The notes under the pieces were generated by a model. The model was not told the origin of the DNA and did no database searches. It saw nothing but the letters and a program-made list of their open reading frames with translations. From contig AODO01000024.1 of assembly GCA_000341795.1 (NCBI GenBank), forward strand, positions 62,001 through 126,000: DNA of 64,000 nucleotides. Direction: 5' to 3'. Positions 32,096-40,332 of the stretch are shown here, in pieces. The stretch is from Rhodococcus triatomae BKS 15-14. Its GTDB lineage: Bacteria > Actinomycetota > Actinomycetes > Mycobacteriales > Mycobacteriaceae. The number at the start of each line of letters is the position of its first letter. Positions within the stretch are counted from its first letter, which is position 1. Both the position numbers and the translations under genes were made by a program.

Positions 32096-33402
32096 CCACA
32101 CCTGAGGACGTCCGCAGCCGCCTGGCCGAGGTCCTGACCAGGGCGCGGGACCGCAGTACGGCGCTCACCGACTGCGTCGACGACGACGATCTCGCCACCC
32201 AGCACTCGCCGCTGATGAGCCCGCTCGTGTGGGACCTCGCGCACATCGGCAACCAGGAAGAGCTCTGGCTGGTACGCGACGTCGGTGGACGCGAGCCGGT
32301 GCGCTGTGACATCGACGAACTGTACGACGCGTTCGCGCACCCGCGATCGACGAGACCGTCTCTGCCCCTGCTGAATCCGGCGGAGGCGCGGAGCTATGTC
32401 GCGCAGGTGCGTGACAAGGCCTGGGACGTCCTGGACCGCTCGCCGTTGCGGGGGTGCCGGCTCGAGGAGGACGGCTTCGCCTTCGCGATGATCGCTCAGC
32501 ACGAGCAGCAGCACGACGAGACGATGCTCGCCACGCACCAGCTCCGCCGCGGACCGTCCGTTCTCACCGCATCGGCGGCGCCGCGAACGACGGCCGTGCC
32601 CCGTGGCGAGGTCGTCGTTCCTGCCGGCGACTTCGAGATGGGCACCGACACCGATCCGTGGGCGCTGGACAACGAGCGTCCCGCGCACCGGGTCACCCTG
32701 CCCGCGTTCGCGATCGACGTCGCACCGGTCACGAATGCGCAGTATCTGGAGTTCGTTGCCGACGGCGGCTACCGCAGGCCGGAACTGTGGACCGCGCGCG
32801 GCTGGGCACATCGCGTCGCCGCCGAACTCGACGCTCCGCAGTTCTGGGTCGACGACGGCGCGGGTTCGTGGTGGCGGCGCGCGTTCGGCGCGATGGAGCC
32901 GCTCCGCGACCACCAGCCGGTGGTGCACGTGTGCTGGTTCGAGGCGCAGGCGTACGCCCGGTGGGCGGGTAAACGGTTGCCGACCGAGGCCGAGTGGGAG
33001 CGCGCGGCCCGCTGGGATCCGGTGTCCGGACGCTCACGTCGATTCCCCTGGGGCGACGACGAACCCACGACGGAGCAGGCGAACCTCGGGCAACGGCACC
33101 TGGAGCCGGCGGAAATCGGGGCCTACCCGGCCGGTGCGTCGCCGCTCGGGGTGCACCAGCTCATCGGTGACGTCTGGGAGTGGACGTCATCGGATTTCCT
33201 TCCCTACCCGGGCTTCTCGGCGTTCCCGTACCGGGAGTACTCGGAGGTGTTCCACGGCGGCGACTACAAGGTGCTGCGCGGTGGATCCTTCGGGACAGAC
33301 GCGGTGGCGTGCCGCGGAACCTTCCGGAACTGGGACCATCCGGTCCGCAGGCAGATCTTCGCCGGATTCCGGTGCGCCCGGGACCTGGAGCAGGATGTGT
33401 AG
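32092..33402 (+). CDS. egtB: Hercynine oxygenase EgtB
   Basis: A 436-residue non-haem iron sulfoxide synthase joining gamma-glutamylcysteine to hercynine with O2. An N-terminal DinB-like helical domain carries the iron histidines: one in LVWDLAHIGN (about residue 51) and two in AQHEQQHDET (about 136 and 140). The C-terminal formylglycine-enzyme-like domain has WEWTSSDFLPYPGF and VLRGGSF. It is coupled on both sides: ATGA with egtA and an 8-base overlap with egtC. Confidence 0.94.
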   Translation: MTTPEDVRSRLAEVLTRARDRSTALTDCVDDDDLATQHSPLMSPLVWDLAHIGNQEELWLVRDVGGREPVRCDIDELYDAFAHPRSTRPSLPLLNPAEARSYVAQVRDKAWDVLDRSPLRGCRLEEDGFAFAMIAQHEQQHDETMLATHQLRRGPSVLTASAAPRTTAVPRGEVVVPAGDFEMGTDTDPWALDNERPAHRVTLPAFAIDVAPVTNAQYLEFVADGGYRRPELWTARGWAHRVAAELDAPQFWVDDGAGSWWRRAFGAMEPLRDHQPVVHVCWFEAQAYARWAGKRLPTEAEWERAARWDPVSGRSRRFPWGDDEPTTEQANLGQRHLEPAEIGAYPAGASPLGVHQLIGDVWEWTSSDFLPYPGFSAFPYREYSEVFHGGDYKVLRGGSFGTDAVACRGTFRNWDHPVRRQIFAGFRCARDLEQDV

Positions 33403-34162
33403 GCATCTCGCGTACCTCGGTCCTCCGCGGTCGGTGGCCGAGGTGCTGACAGACGGCCCGCACAGCCTGGTCCGGCAGTCGTGGGCGCCCGCCGACATGC
33501 GAGGCGGCGGCGTCGTCAACGCGGACGGCTACGGGGTCGCCTGGTGGCCCGGGAACGGTGCGGACGCCGTCGGGCACCGCAACCCCGCGCCGATCTGGAC
33601 GGATCCGGCGGTGCTCGGCGTGCTGACGCAGGTGAGTTCGACCGGAGTCGTCGGCGCCGTCAGATCCGCCACCGAGGGCATGCCGATCACCGCGGAGGCG
33701 TGCGCGCCGTTCACCCACGGCCCCTGGGCGTTCAGCCACAACGGCCGCATCGACGGTTGGCCGGATTCGGTTGCTGCGCTGGCGGAATGGCTACCCGCGG
33801 TGGAGCTGCTGCGAATGCCTGCACTCACCGATTCGGCGTTGCTGTGGACCCTGGTACACCGCCGCCTCGCCGCGTCCTCACCGGGGGACGCACTGCGCGA
33901 AGTCGTGGCGTCGGTGCTCGACGCGGCCCCGCTGTCCCGGCTCAACCTGCTGCTCAGCGACGGCGCCGGGATCTGGGCGACGGCGGTCGACCACGCGTTG
34001 TCGGTTCGCGTCGACGACAAGCACGCGATCGTCACGTCGGAGCCGGTCGACGACCGGGGCGGCTGGGTCGAGGTGCCCGACATGCACAGTGTGGAGGCCT
34101 GGCCGGGTCATCTGCAGATCACCGAGATACCGGGTGCGAGACCGGGGGAGGACGGGACGTGA
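33395..34162 (+). CDS. egtC: Gamma-glutamyl-hercynylcysteine sulfoxide hydrolase EgtC
   Basis: A 255-residue class II glutamine amidotransferase-like hydrolase. After Met removal Cys2 (MCRHLAYLG) becomes the N-terminal nucleophile. NADGYGVAWW and FSHNGRIDGW are the family stretches that bind the gamma-glutamyl group. It removes glutamate from the EgtB product. The start overlaps egtB by 8 bases, and the stop overlaps egtD by 4. Confidence 0.93.
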   Translation: MCRHLAYLGPPRSVAEVLTDGPHSLVRQSWAPADMRGGGVVNADGYGVAWWPGNGADAVGHRNPAPIWTDPAVLGVLTQVSSTGVVGAVRSATEGMPITAEACAPFTHGPWAFSHNGRIDGWPDSVAALAEWLPAVELLRMPALTDSALLWTLVHRRLAASSPGDALREVVASVLDAAPLSRLNLLLSDGAGIWATAVDHALSVRVDDKHAIVTSEPVDDRGGWVEVPDMHSVEAWPGHLQITEIPGARPGEDGT

Positions 34163-35130
34163 GCGAACCGACGATCGAGGTGCACCTCGCGCCGGAACAA
34201 CTGGACGAGAATCTCCGAGAGGACGCCCGCGTGGGATTGACGGCGTCACCGAAGTGGTTGCCGCCGAAATGGTTCTACGACGCGCGCGGAAGCGAGCTGT
34301 TCGACCGGATCACGCGGCTGCCCGAGTACTACCCGACACGAACGGAGCGAGAACTGCTGCGGGCCAGCGCCGCCCGGATCGCCGAGGAGTCGTCCGCGCA
34401 GATACTCGTGGAGCTGGGATCGGGGTCCTCGGAGAAGACCCGGCTGCTGCTGGACGCGCTCACCACACACGGCACGCTGGAGCGGTACGTACCGCAGGAC
34501 GTGTCCGCGGCGGCGCTGGATTCGGCGGTCCATCAGCTGGCCGAGGAGTTCCCGACGCTGACCGTGCACGGCATCGTCAGCGATTTCACCGACACCCTGC
34601 ACTCCTTGCCGAGAGGCGGACGTCGGATGATCGCGTTCCTCGGCGGCACTCTGGGGAACCTCGTGCCCGAGGAGCGAGCAGAGTTCCTCACCTCGGTGGC
34701 GGAGGTGCTCGAACCCGGAGAGCAGCTGCTGCTCGGGGTGGGGCTGGTGACCGATCCCGAGGTGATGTTGCCCGCCTACGACGACGCGGAGGGTGTCACC
34801 GCGCAGTTCAACCTCAATGTGCTCTCGGTGCTGAACAACAGGCTCGGAGCGAACTTCGACCCCTCGCAGTTCCGGCACGCGGCGCTCTGGGACGAAGTGG
34901 ACGACTGGATCGAGATGCGTTTGGAGGCAATCGAGCCCGTCACGGTTCGAGTGCCCGCGCTCGGGCTGGAGGTGTCGTTCGCCGAGGGGGAACAGATGCG
35001 TACCGAGATCTCGGCGAAGTTCCGGGTCGAGGGGATCTGCAAGGAACTGGGGGAGGCCGGGTTCGGCAGCGACCGGGTGTGGACCGACCCGAAGGAGCGC
35101 TTCGCTCTGGTGCTCGCCGACCGCGTGTGA
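34159..35130 (+). CDS. egtD: Histidine N-alpha-methyltransferase EgtD
   Basis: A 323-residue SAM-dependent enzyme that trimethylates histidine to hercynine, the first committed step. Typical stretches are KWLPPKWFYDARGSELFDRI, LPEYYPTRTE, the SAM loop LVELGSGSSEKTR and FLGGTLGNL. Start GTG at 34159 overlaps the egtC stop. It ends the egtABCD unit. Confidence 0.95.
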   Translation: MSEPTIEVHLAPEQLDENLREDARVGLTASPKWLPPKWFYDARGSELFDRITRLPEYYPTRTERELLRASAARIAEESSAQILVELGSGSSEKTRLLLDALTTHGTLERYVPQDVSAAALDSAVHQLAEEFPTLTVHGIVSDFTDTLHSLPRGGRRMIAFLGGTLGNLVPEERAEFLTSVAEVLEPGEQLLLGVGLVTDPEVMLPAYDDAEGVTAQFNLNVLSVLNNRLGANFDPSQFRHAALWDEVDDWIEMRLEAIEPVTVRVPALGLEVSFAEGEQMRTEISAKFRVEGICKELGEAGFGSDRVWTDPKERFALVLADRV

Positions 35131-35172
35131 TCTCCACCGGTTGTCCAGGGAATCGACAGCGAAGGACATTCG

Positions 35173-35727
35173 ATGCGCAGAGTCACGTACTCGATGGGCG
35201 TCTCGCTCGACGGGTTCATCGTCGGACCGGACGGAGGGTTCGACTGGCCGGGGCTGGACGACGACGTCTTCCAGCTGTCCATGGACGAGATCCACGACGT
35301 CGACGTGCACCTCATGGGACGACGGCTGTACGAGGTGATGCTGTACTGGGAGACGGCCGATCAGGACCCGACGCTCAACGCCGCCGAACGTGAGTGGACC
35401 GCCCTGTGGAACTCGCTCCCCAAAGTCGTCTTCTCCACCACGCTGACTGAGGTCCAGGGCAACGCCCGCCTGCTCTCCGGTGGCGTGGCCGAGGAGATCG
35501 AGCGGCTGCGTGCCGAGCCGGGGGACGGTGAGATCGCCATCGGCGGCGCCGGTCTCGCCGAAGCGGCGGCGCACCTGATCGACGAGTACAAGATCCGCGT
35601 GTTCCCGGTACTCGTCGGTGGCGGCATCCCCTTCTTCGCCAGGAACGAGCGGCTGGTGAACCTCGATCTCGTCGAGAACCGCACCGTCGGGAAGGTCGTC
35701 TACCTCAGGTACGTCACGGTGCGTTGA
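35173..35727 (+). CDS. Dihydrofolate-reductase-family protein (RibD C-terminal-like)
   Basis: A 184-residue reductase-fold protein. MGVSLDGFIVGPDGGFDW, HLMGRRLYEVM and the C-terminal VFPVLVGGGIPFF are the hallmarks of the RibD_C/YwjB-like group. These are NAD(P)H reductases of uncertain substrate, distinct from true folate reductases. It starts 42 bases after egtD and could be co-transcribed, but no link to ergothioneine is known to me. Confidence 0.82.
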   Translation: MRRVTYSMGVSLDGFIVGPDGGFDWPGLDDDVFQLSMDEIHDVDVHLMGRRLYEVMLYWETADQDPTLNAAEREWTALWNSLPKVVFSTTLTEVQGNARLLSGGVAEEIERLRAEPGDGEIAIGGAGLAEAAAHLIDEYKIRVFPVLVGGGIPFFARNERLVNLDLVENRTVGKVVYLRYVTVR

Positions 35728-35738
35728 CTTGGCCGCTC

Positions 35739-35897
35739 TCACCGGTACTCCTCGTCCCACCGCGTGCAGAACTCGGTCGGCGCCACCACGGCCCCCGCCG
35801 TCATCGGTCTCGGGGTGCCTCGGTGTCCCTCCTCGGTCGGCCACTCCGGTCGGCCGTGGCGGAGGTCCTGTAGGCGCCTGACACTCCGGGTGAACAT
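35739..35897 (-). CDS. Possible small protein, 52 residues
   Basis: A minus-strand frame starting at an ATG preceded by GAGAGGGG at good distance. The product is basic at the N-terminus (MFTRSVRRLQDLRHGRPEW) and ends in FCTRWDEEYR. There is no recognisable domain and one cysteine. The ribosome site is the main support, so it may be spurious. Confidence 0.35.
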   Translation of the reverse strand: MFTRSVRRLQDLRHGRPEWPTEEGHRGTPRPMTAGAVVAPTEFCTRWDEEYR

Positions 35898-36089
35898 GCT
35901 GTCGCCCCTCTCGTGACCCGTCAGAGGGTTGGACGGCGCAGGACGGCACACGGTTCCGTGTGATCGAAACCTGGGTGCCCGGGCAGGGTCGGGGTGCGCT
36001 CGAGGCCCCGCACTGTGGCACACTTCGCGAGTGCGGACGATCTCGTCCGGCACCGGGGGAAGTCGCAGGACACGAATACTGGGGGAATC

Positions 36090-36182
36090 GTGAACGTTCG
36101 GCGTATCGCCGTGCGCGCAGCAGGAATCGCGGCCGCAGGGCCGGCCGTCCGCAAGCGGAGATCGGCCGGCGTGCAGGTGTAG
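36090..36182 (+). pseudogene. Truncated duplicate of the signal peptide of the next gene
   Basis: A 30-codon frame (GTG start, GGGGGAA site) encodes VNVRRIAVRAAGIAAAG before switching to basic unrelated sequence and a stop. The start closely matches MNIRRIVTRAAAVAAVA of the secreted protein at 36323, including the position after a GGGGAA ribosome site. I read it as the surviving 5' end of a duplicated secreted-protein gene; a short expressed peptide is the alternative. Confidence 0.45.
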
Positions 36183-36322
36183 TCGAGTCGGTACCGACTC
36201 GGGCGGCCGACACAGGGGTGGATCGTCGGTGCACGTCGACACCGGCCGAGTGCGGTGGCCCGATCACCCGAGTTCGCGCTGTCCTTCCCTCGGACATCAC
36301 GAAACCAATCAACAGGGGAAAC

Positions 36323-36847
36323 ATGAACATTCGTCGCATCGTCACGCGTGCTGCCGCAGTCGCAGCGGTGGCCGTGTCCGCAATCGTGGGTGGGGTCGGC
36401 GTCGGAACGGCCTCCGCCGCACCCATCCCGGGCCTGTTCTACTACGGCCAGACCATCGCGGTCCTGGGGCAGAACTCGGGCTGTAACGGTCTGGTCGACT
36501 ACAGGCTGGACTCCGACCCCGCGAAGCCGGGCGTCGTCATCATCACCTTCACCTCACGCGGGATGAACGGAGTCGGGCCGGCATGGGAGGCCGACCCGGT
36601 CTGCCCGATCGACTTCGACGTCATCTGGGATGCCGCGGCCTTCGGGTTCGGTTCCGTCGCAGGGCATCAGGTGAAGACCGTCGAGTTCAAGCCGACACGT
36701 AGCCCTGGTGACTCCATCAGTGCCGAGATCGTCACCGGTCCCGGACTGCACCTTGTCGGGATCGGCGCGAGCTACGTGAACCAGTTCTACACCGAGCTGC
36801 GGCCCCAGTTCGGGACACCCAGCAGCGGCTACATCATCGTCCCGTAG
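36323..36847 (+). CDS. Secreted protein of unknown function
   Basis: A 174-residue protein with a Sec signal peptide (MNIRRIVTRAAAVAAVA, cleavage after TASA near residue 32). The mature domain of about 140 residues starts APIPGLFYYG, has two cysteines (SGCNG, DPVCPID) and is mainly beta by composition. No family recognised. The ATG follows GGGGAA. About 230 bases upstream lies a broken copy of its signal-peptide region. Confidence 0.7.
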   Translation: MNIRRIVTRAAAVAAVAVSAIVGGVGVGTASAAPIPGLFYYGQTIAVLGQNSGCNGLVDYRLDSDPAKPGVVIITFTSRGMNGVGPAWEADPVCPIDFDVIWDAAAFGFGSVAGHQVKTVEFKPTRSPGDSISAEIVTGPGLHLVGIGASYVNQFYTELRPQFGTPSSGYIIVP

Positions 36848-37055
36848 CGGACCGCGCACATCGGCATCCCGTGCCCGGCCCACTTCGCGTCCCTCGGATC
36901 GAGAAACACGCGATGGTGTGGCCGGGCACGTCCGCGTTCCCGGCCGAATTCCGCGCCCGGCTGTTCCTCGTGAAACTCGTGTGCGCGAGACTTCCAGTGC
37001 ACGATCCGAAGCGTCCGTTTCGTTTCATCCGCACGACATCGAAGAGGAAGACTTC

Positions 37056-37589
37056 ATGAGCGTCCACAACTTCACCGTCGCGACCGCTGACGGCACCACC
37101 GAGGACCTGGCCGGTTACGCCGGCAAGTACCTGCTCGTCGTCAACGTCGCCAGCAAGTGCGGCCTGACCCCGCAGTACGAGGGCCTCGAGGCGTTGAACC
37201 GCAAGTCCGACGAGCTCGGCCTGCAGATCATCGGTTTCCCGTGCAACCAGTTCGCCGGGCAGGAGCCGGGCACGGACGCCGAAATCCAGGAGTTCTGCCG
37301 CGTCAACTACGACGTCACCTTCCCGGTGTACGGGAAGATCGACGTCAACGGCGACGACGCGCACCCGCTGTACCAGCACCTGCGCGCCGAGGCGCCCGGC
37401 GACTTCGGTCCCGACCACGGGTTCCTGTACGAGCACGTCAGCAAGACGATGCCCGAGACGATCGGCACCGACGCGGTGAAGTGGAACTTCACCAAGTTCC
37501 TCGTCGACCCCGAGGGCAAGGTCGTCAAGCGTTTCGAGCCGACGGTCCTGCCGGCCGACATCGAGGCGGAGCTCGCAGGACTGGCGTAG
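37056..37589 (+). CDS. Glutathione peroxidase-family thiol peroxidase
   Basis: A 177-residue peroxidase. The catalytic stretch VNVASKCGLTPQYEG has cysteine in place of selenocysteine, and GFPCNQFAGQEPG and KWNFTKFLVD are the other family signatures (Gln and Trp of the active site). Such Cys forms reduce hydroperoxides using thioredoxin-type reductants; actinobacteria of this group lack glutathione and make mycothiol. The ATG at 37056 follows GAGGAAG. A perfect 32-bp palindromic terminator follows. Confidence 0.93.
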   Translation: MSVHNFTVATADGTTEDLAGYAGKYLLVVNVASKCGLTPQYEGLEALNRKSDELGLQIIGFPCNQFAGQEPGTDAEIQEFCRVNYDVTFPVYGKIDVNGDDAHPLYQHLRAEAPGDFGPDHGFLYEHVSKTMPETIGTDAVKWNFTKFLVDPEGKVVKRFEPTVLPADIEAELAGLA

Positions 37590-37606
37590 TCCGGGAAGTC
37601 GTGACC

Positions 37607-37638
37607 CGAGGCCCCGGCGGACGTCCGCCGGGGCCTCG
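37607..37638. terminator. Perfect 32-bp palindromic terminator
   Basis: CGAGGCCCCGGCGGAC is followed directly by its reverse complement with no loop base, so the hairpin forms by opening the middle. It lies 18 bases after the peroxidase stop and before the convergent RNase H-like gene. Confidence 0.85.
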
Positions 37639-37677
37639 CTCGTTCCGTGGGACGGTCCGACGCTCGCGGTGAGCCGG

Positions 37678-38583
37678 TCAGGCAGCGCGGCCGATGAGCC
37701 GTCCTCCGGTCTCCGCGGTGGCGTTCGAGGCGGATCTCGTGCCTGGCGATGCCGCGACGAGGTTCGCGACGATGTTGTCGGCCAGGGCATTTCGCGTCTC
37801 GGATGGGATGTCCGCCTCGTGTCCGCGCCGCGCCGCGACTGCCAGTCGATGCGCCGTTTCGTTGAGCGGGTGGCCGTCGTGTCCACGAACCCAGGAGTAG
37901 CGCACCGCGCGACCACGGGCCAGTTGGCGGATCCGCTCGACAGTGGTCGCCACGTCTCCGAGGTTCGGGTGATCACCGCCGAGGCAGGCGAGCGCGCCCT
38001 TGCTGTCGGACAGGACGTGCAGCGGACGATTCGCGAAACTGGCGACCGCCAGTTCGATCGCGAGGAGTTCGCCGTGCAGGACCGACCGGACGTCCGGCAG
38101 GACCTTCTGCCGATGTGCGCCGTCGGATCGGACGCAGGCGACTCCGACACCGGGGCGGCCGGTGCACTTCGAGGCGTCGGTGGCGACGGTCGCCTCGGTC
38201 TGTGGCGTGGCCGCGCGTCCGCGTCGGGGAGTCAACTCGGCGAGGTGTGTGGATATCGCGGTGCCGGCGACTTGCAGGAGGGCTGGTACCCGGCCGCGTG
38301 CGGTGTCGACGATGTGGACCGCCGGGAACGAGTCGCCTGCCACGCGGAGTCTGGCGCGGACCTCGGCATCGTTCACGTGCAGGGTGACGGGTTCGGATGC
38401 GGTCATCGCCTGCCGGTACACGGTTTCGAACGCGTCGAGCACGACGGCCTGTCGGCTGTCGCTGTCCGCGCCCGCCCGCACCAGGACCTGGGTGTGCAGG
38501 GAGTTGCCGTCGGTGACGGCGACGCCGGCGAAGCTGAGGCCGAGGCGGGTGGTCTGGCGGGAGAGAATCACGGCGAGGCTCAT
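37678..38583 (-). CDS. RNase H-like protein with extra N-terminal domain, altered active site
   Basis: A 301-residue protein. The C-terminal half has the RNase HI pattern: TDASK (first Asp), HGELLAIELA (Glu), LSDSKGAL (Asp) and WVRGHDGHPLNETAHRLA. In E. coli RNase HI the last block has an aspartate (ENERCDELA) where this protein has His (NETAHRLA), so the fourth metal ligand looks replaced. The N-terminal 140 residues, starting MSLAVILSRQTTRLGLSF, have no assigned domain. The start has an AGGAG site. Activity on RNA-DNA hybrids is uncertain. Confidence 0.72.
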   Translation of the reverse strand: MSLAVILSRQTTRLGLSFAGVAVTDGNSLHTQVLVRAGADSDSRQAVVLDAFETVYRQAMTASEPVTLHVNDAEVRARLRVAGDSFPAVHIVDTARGRVPALLQVAGTAISTHLAELTPRRGRAATPQTEATVATDASKCTGRPGVGVACVRSDGAHRQKVLPDVRSVLHGELLAIELAVASFANRPLHVLSDSKGALACLGGDHPNLGDVATTVERIRQLARGRAVRYSWVRGHDGHPLNETAHRLAVAARRGHEADIPSETRNALADNIVANLVAASPGTRSASNATAETGGRLIGRAA

Positions 38584-38805
38584 CGGCTGCTCCTGTCGGT
38601 CACTGGTGGTTCCACGGCAGTGCGACCGAGCAGAGATCCCGACGTCCAGCCGCCCCGGTGACGAGGAGTGCTGGATCGGAGAGATCCGGGGTGGCTTCTC
38701 TCGCCGGCGCCCGTTGCTCGAATGTCGTCCCGCTGCGTCAGACCGTAGGGGAGGGGTACGACACGGGACGGAGCGTTCGCGGGCCGGTGAGCCTGACAAC
38801 GAGCG

Positions 38806-38850
38806 TCGGCCGGATCCGTCACGGCTGAGGGCGGTGACGGATCCGGCCGA
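38806..38850 (-). terminator. Strong 17-bp hairpin after small membrane peptide gene
   Basis: TCGGCCGGATCCGTCAC and its exact complement form a perfect 17-bp stem around 11 bases. It lies 12 bases after the stop of the 44-residue peptide gene, ending its transcript. Confidence 0.85.
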
Positions 38851-38862
38851 AGTGCTCAGACC

Positions 38863-38997
38863 TTACGCGGAGAGGAACGGCACCAGCGCGAGGCCGAGGC
38901 CGACGGCAGCGCCGACACCGACGATGACGCCGCCGGCGGCCGCGATGACCTTCTGGACGTCTCCGGCAAGCTTCAGGTCTTCAGCGGTCGAACCCAT
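38863..38997 (-). CDS. 44-residue hydrophobic membrane peptide
   Basis: A minus-strand frame of 44 codons. It has a consensus AGGAG seven bases before its ATG, a 5' leader with a stem-loop, and a 17-bp terminator directly after it, the mark of a separately transcribed gene. The N-terminal third is amphipathic (MGSTAEDLKLAGDVQKVIAA), followed by a Gly/Ala/Val-rich membrane segment ending LVPFLSA. Size and layout resemble the tiny PorA/PorH-type channel proteins of mycolata outer membranes or other small hydrophobic peptides. I cannot assign it by sequence. An extracellular or cell-envelope role is inference. Confidence 0.72.
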   Translation of the reverse strand: MGSTAEDLKLAGDVQKVIAAAGGVIVGVGAAVGLGLALVPFLSA

Positions 38998-39024
38998 GTG
39001 AGGTCTCCTGTATTCGTGGGGTGA

Positions 39025-39046
39025 GTGACGCACGTCTCAGCGTCAC
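39025..39046 (-). promoter_or_regulatory. Stem-loop in leader of small peptide gene
   Basis: GTGACGC and GCGTCAC pair across 8 bases, 28-49 bases upstream of the 44-residue peptide start. Just upstream on the minus strand TTGTTT and TACGAA, 16 bases apart, could be -35 and -10 elements. Confidence 0.4.
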
Positions 39047-39364
39047 GGGACATTCGTACCACACACGAACGATCAAACAACTATGCGTATCAATATCTGA
39101 GAACTCCCAGGTTGAAGGGGTTAATGTGGAGTAACGGATACCTGAATTACGTTGCAGTACCGGACTTTTGGCGCAATCGGGTGTCAGGTCTCGCTGAGTG
39201 AGACCTGATCCGAACTCATCGAGAGTGTTGTTCTCGCACCGCGTGAACGCCAGGTCGACAGGAAGTCGGCATCTGTCGCGAGCGCCCGGATATTCGGGTG
39301 CGCCGCCCGCCCGTCCGTGCCACCATGGGCGTCCCCGTCACACGAGCGTCGAGAGGAGTCGGCC
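39047..39364. other. Gene-free promoter region
   Basis: About 320 bases with unusually A/T-rich patches near 39060-39140, presumably the promoter of the minus-strand peptide gene. I see no RNA gene and no conserved reading frame. Confidence 0.5.
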
Positions 39365-39466
39365 GTGCGAGTTCAGGAACCTGGAGCCACCCCGCTCCGG
39401 ACGCTGTCGCCGTTTCGGCGCCGCATGTACGCAGGCTCCCAGCCGAAGCACCCACTCGTCACCTGA
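39365..39466 (+). CDS. Possible 33-residue basic protein upstream of HNH gene
   Basis: A short GTG frame with a strong GAGAGGAG site at good spacing. The product is basic with TLSPFRRRMYAGSQPKHPL and no membrane segment. It ends 61 bases before the HNH gene. The ribosome site is the main support; I know no family for it. Confidence 0.4.
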   Translation: MRVQEPGATPLRTLSPFRRRMYAGSQPKHPLVT

Positions 39467-39527
39467 CGCGTCTCGATCCGATCCGGTTCTCGGCGCGCCC
39501 CTTTCGCCCCCGAGAACGAGGAATCCG

Positions 39528-40064
39528 ATGCGCGCCCCACCCGACACCGTCGACAGCAGGAACTGGCACCGCACCCGCGTACTCGTGCTGAACGCGACCT
39601 TCCAGGTTCTGTGCGAGGCGCCGGCCGAACGTGCCGTGGCCCTCGTCGCGATCGGCGCCGCCGAGTCCGTCGTGGATCACGAACCGCGGGTGCCGATTCG
39701 GTCGCAGCACGCCGAAATCGCGTTGCCCGTGACGATCCGGTTGTTCGAGTACGTGTACGTGCCGCACGCCGTCACGGTCACCGACAGCGCCCGCGCCACC
39801 TACGCGGGTGTCTTCCGTCGGGACCGGCACAGCTGCGCGTACTGCGCTGACCGCGCGGCGACCACCATCGATCACGTGGTGCCGCGCAGCCGCGGTGGCG
39901 CGAACAGCTGGGCGAATCTCGTGGCCTGCTGCGGGCCGTGCAACCAGCGCAAGGCCGATCGCACCCCCGAGGAAGCCGGCATGGCACTGCTGTGGGAGCC
40001 GAAGGTGCCCAACCACATCGAGAAGGCGCAGCAACGGATCTGGCGTCGGCTGGCGGCGATCTGA
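39528..40064 (+). CDS. HNH endonuclease family protein
   Basis: A 178-residue protein. The N-terminal half (RVLVLNATFQVL, ERAVALVAIGAAE) is the leader seen in the common actinobacterial HNH proteins of this size. The HNH site is CAYCADRAATTIDHVVPRSR with NLVACCGPCNQRK supplying the second zinc-binding cysteine pair. Start ATG at 39528 follows GAGGAA. It is chromosomal with no phage genes around, and its target is unknown. Confidence 0.88.
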   Translation: MRAPPDTVDSRNWHRTRVLVLNATFQVLCEAPAERAVALVAIGAAESVVDHEPRVPIRSQHAEIALPVTIRLFEYVYVPHAVTVTDSARATYAGVFRRDRHSCAYCADRAATTIDHVVPRSRGGANSWANLVACCGPCNQRKADRTPEEAGMALLWEPKVPNHIEKAQQRIWRRLAAI

Positions 40065-40084
40065 CGACCGAGAGGAGAACGACG

Positions 40085-40315
40085 ATGACGACGTCCGTGT
40101 TCGTGAACCTGCCCACCGGTTGGCGCGACGCGGCCTGTCGGGACGACCCGGATCCGGAGAGCTGGTTCCCGTTCCCGGCGGACGACTTCGCACACGCGCG
40201 GGCCGTCTGCTCCGGCTGCCCCATCCGGCTGGAATGCACCCACTTCGCGGTCGCAACCGGGCAGACCGGCGTGTGGGGCGGGATCGAGTTCGACCGCGGC
40301 CGGGTGCGCCGGTGA
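40085..40315 (+). CDS. WhiB-family iron-sulfur transcription factor
   Basis: A 76-residue WhiB-like protein. The four cluster cysteines are in AACRDD and CSGCPIRLEC, and the GVWGG beta-turn motif follows with a basic tail (DRGRVRR) for DNA contact. WhiB proteins bind sigma factors and sense redox state or nitric oxide. It lies 20 bases after the HNH gene, with GAGAGGAG upstream, and may be co-transcribed. I cannot choose among WhiB subgroups. Confidence 0.9.
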   Translation: MTTSVFVNLPTGWRDAACRDDPDPESWFPFPADDFAHARAVCSGCPIRLECTHFAVATGQTGVWGGIEFDRGRVRR

Positions 40316-40332
40316 GCCGGGGCGGATGCCGC

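Noticed and set aside
37056-37589. Selenocysteine-type glutathione peroxidase
   Set aside because: The catalytic codon is TGC (Cys), not TGA.
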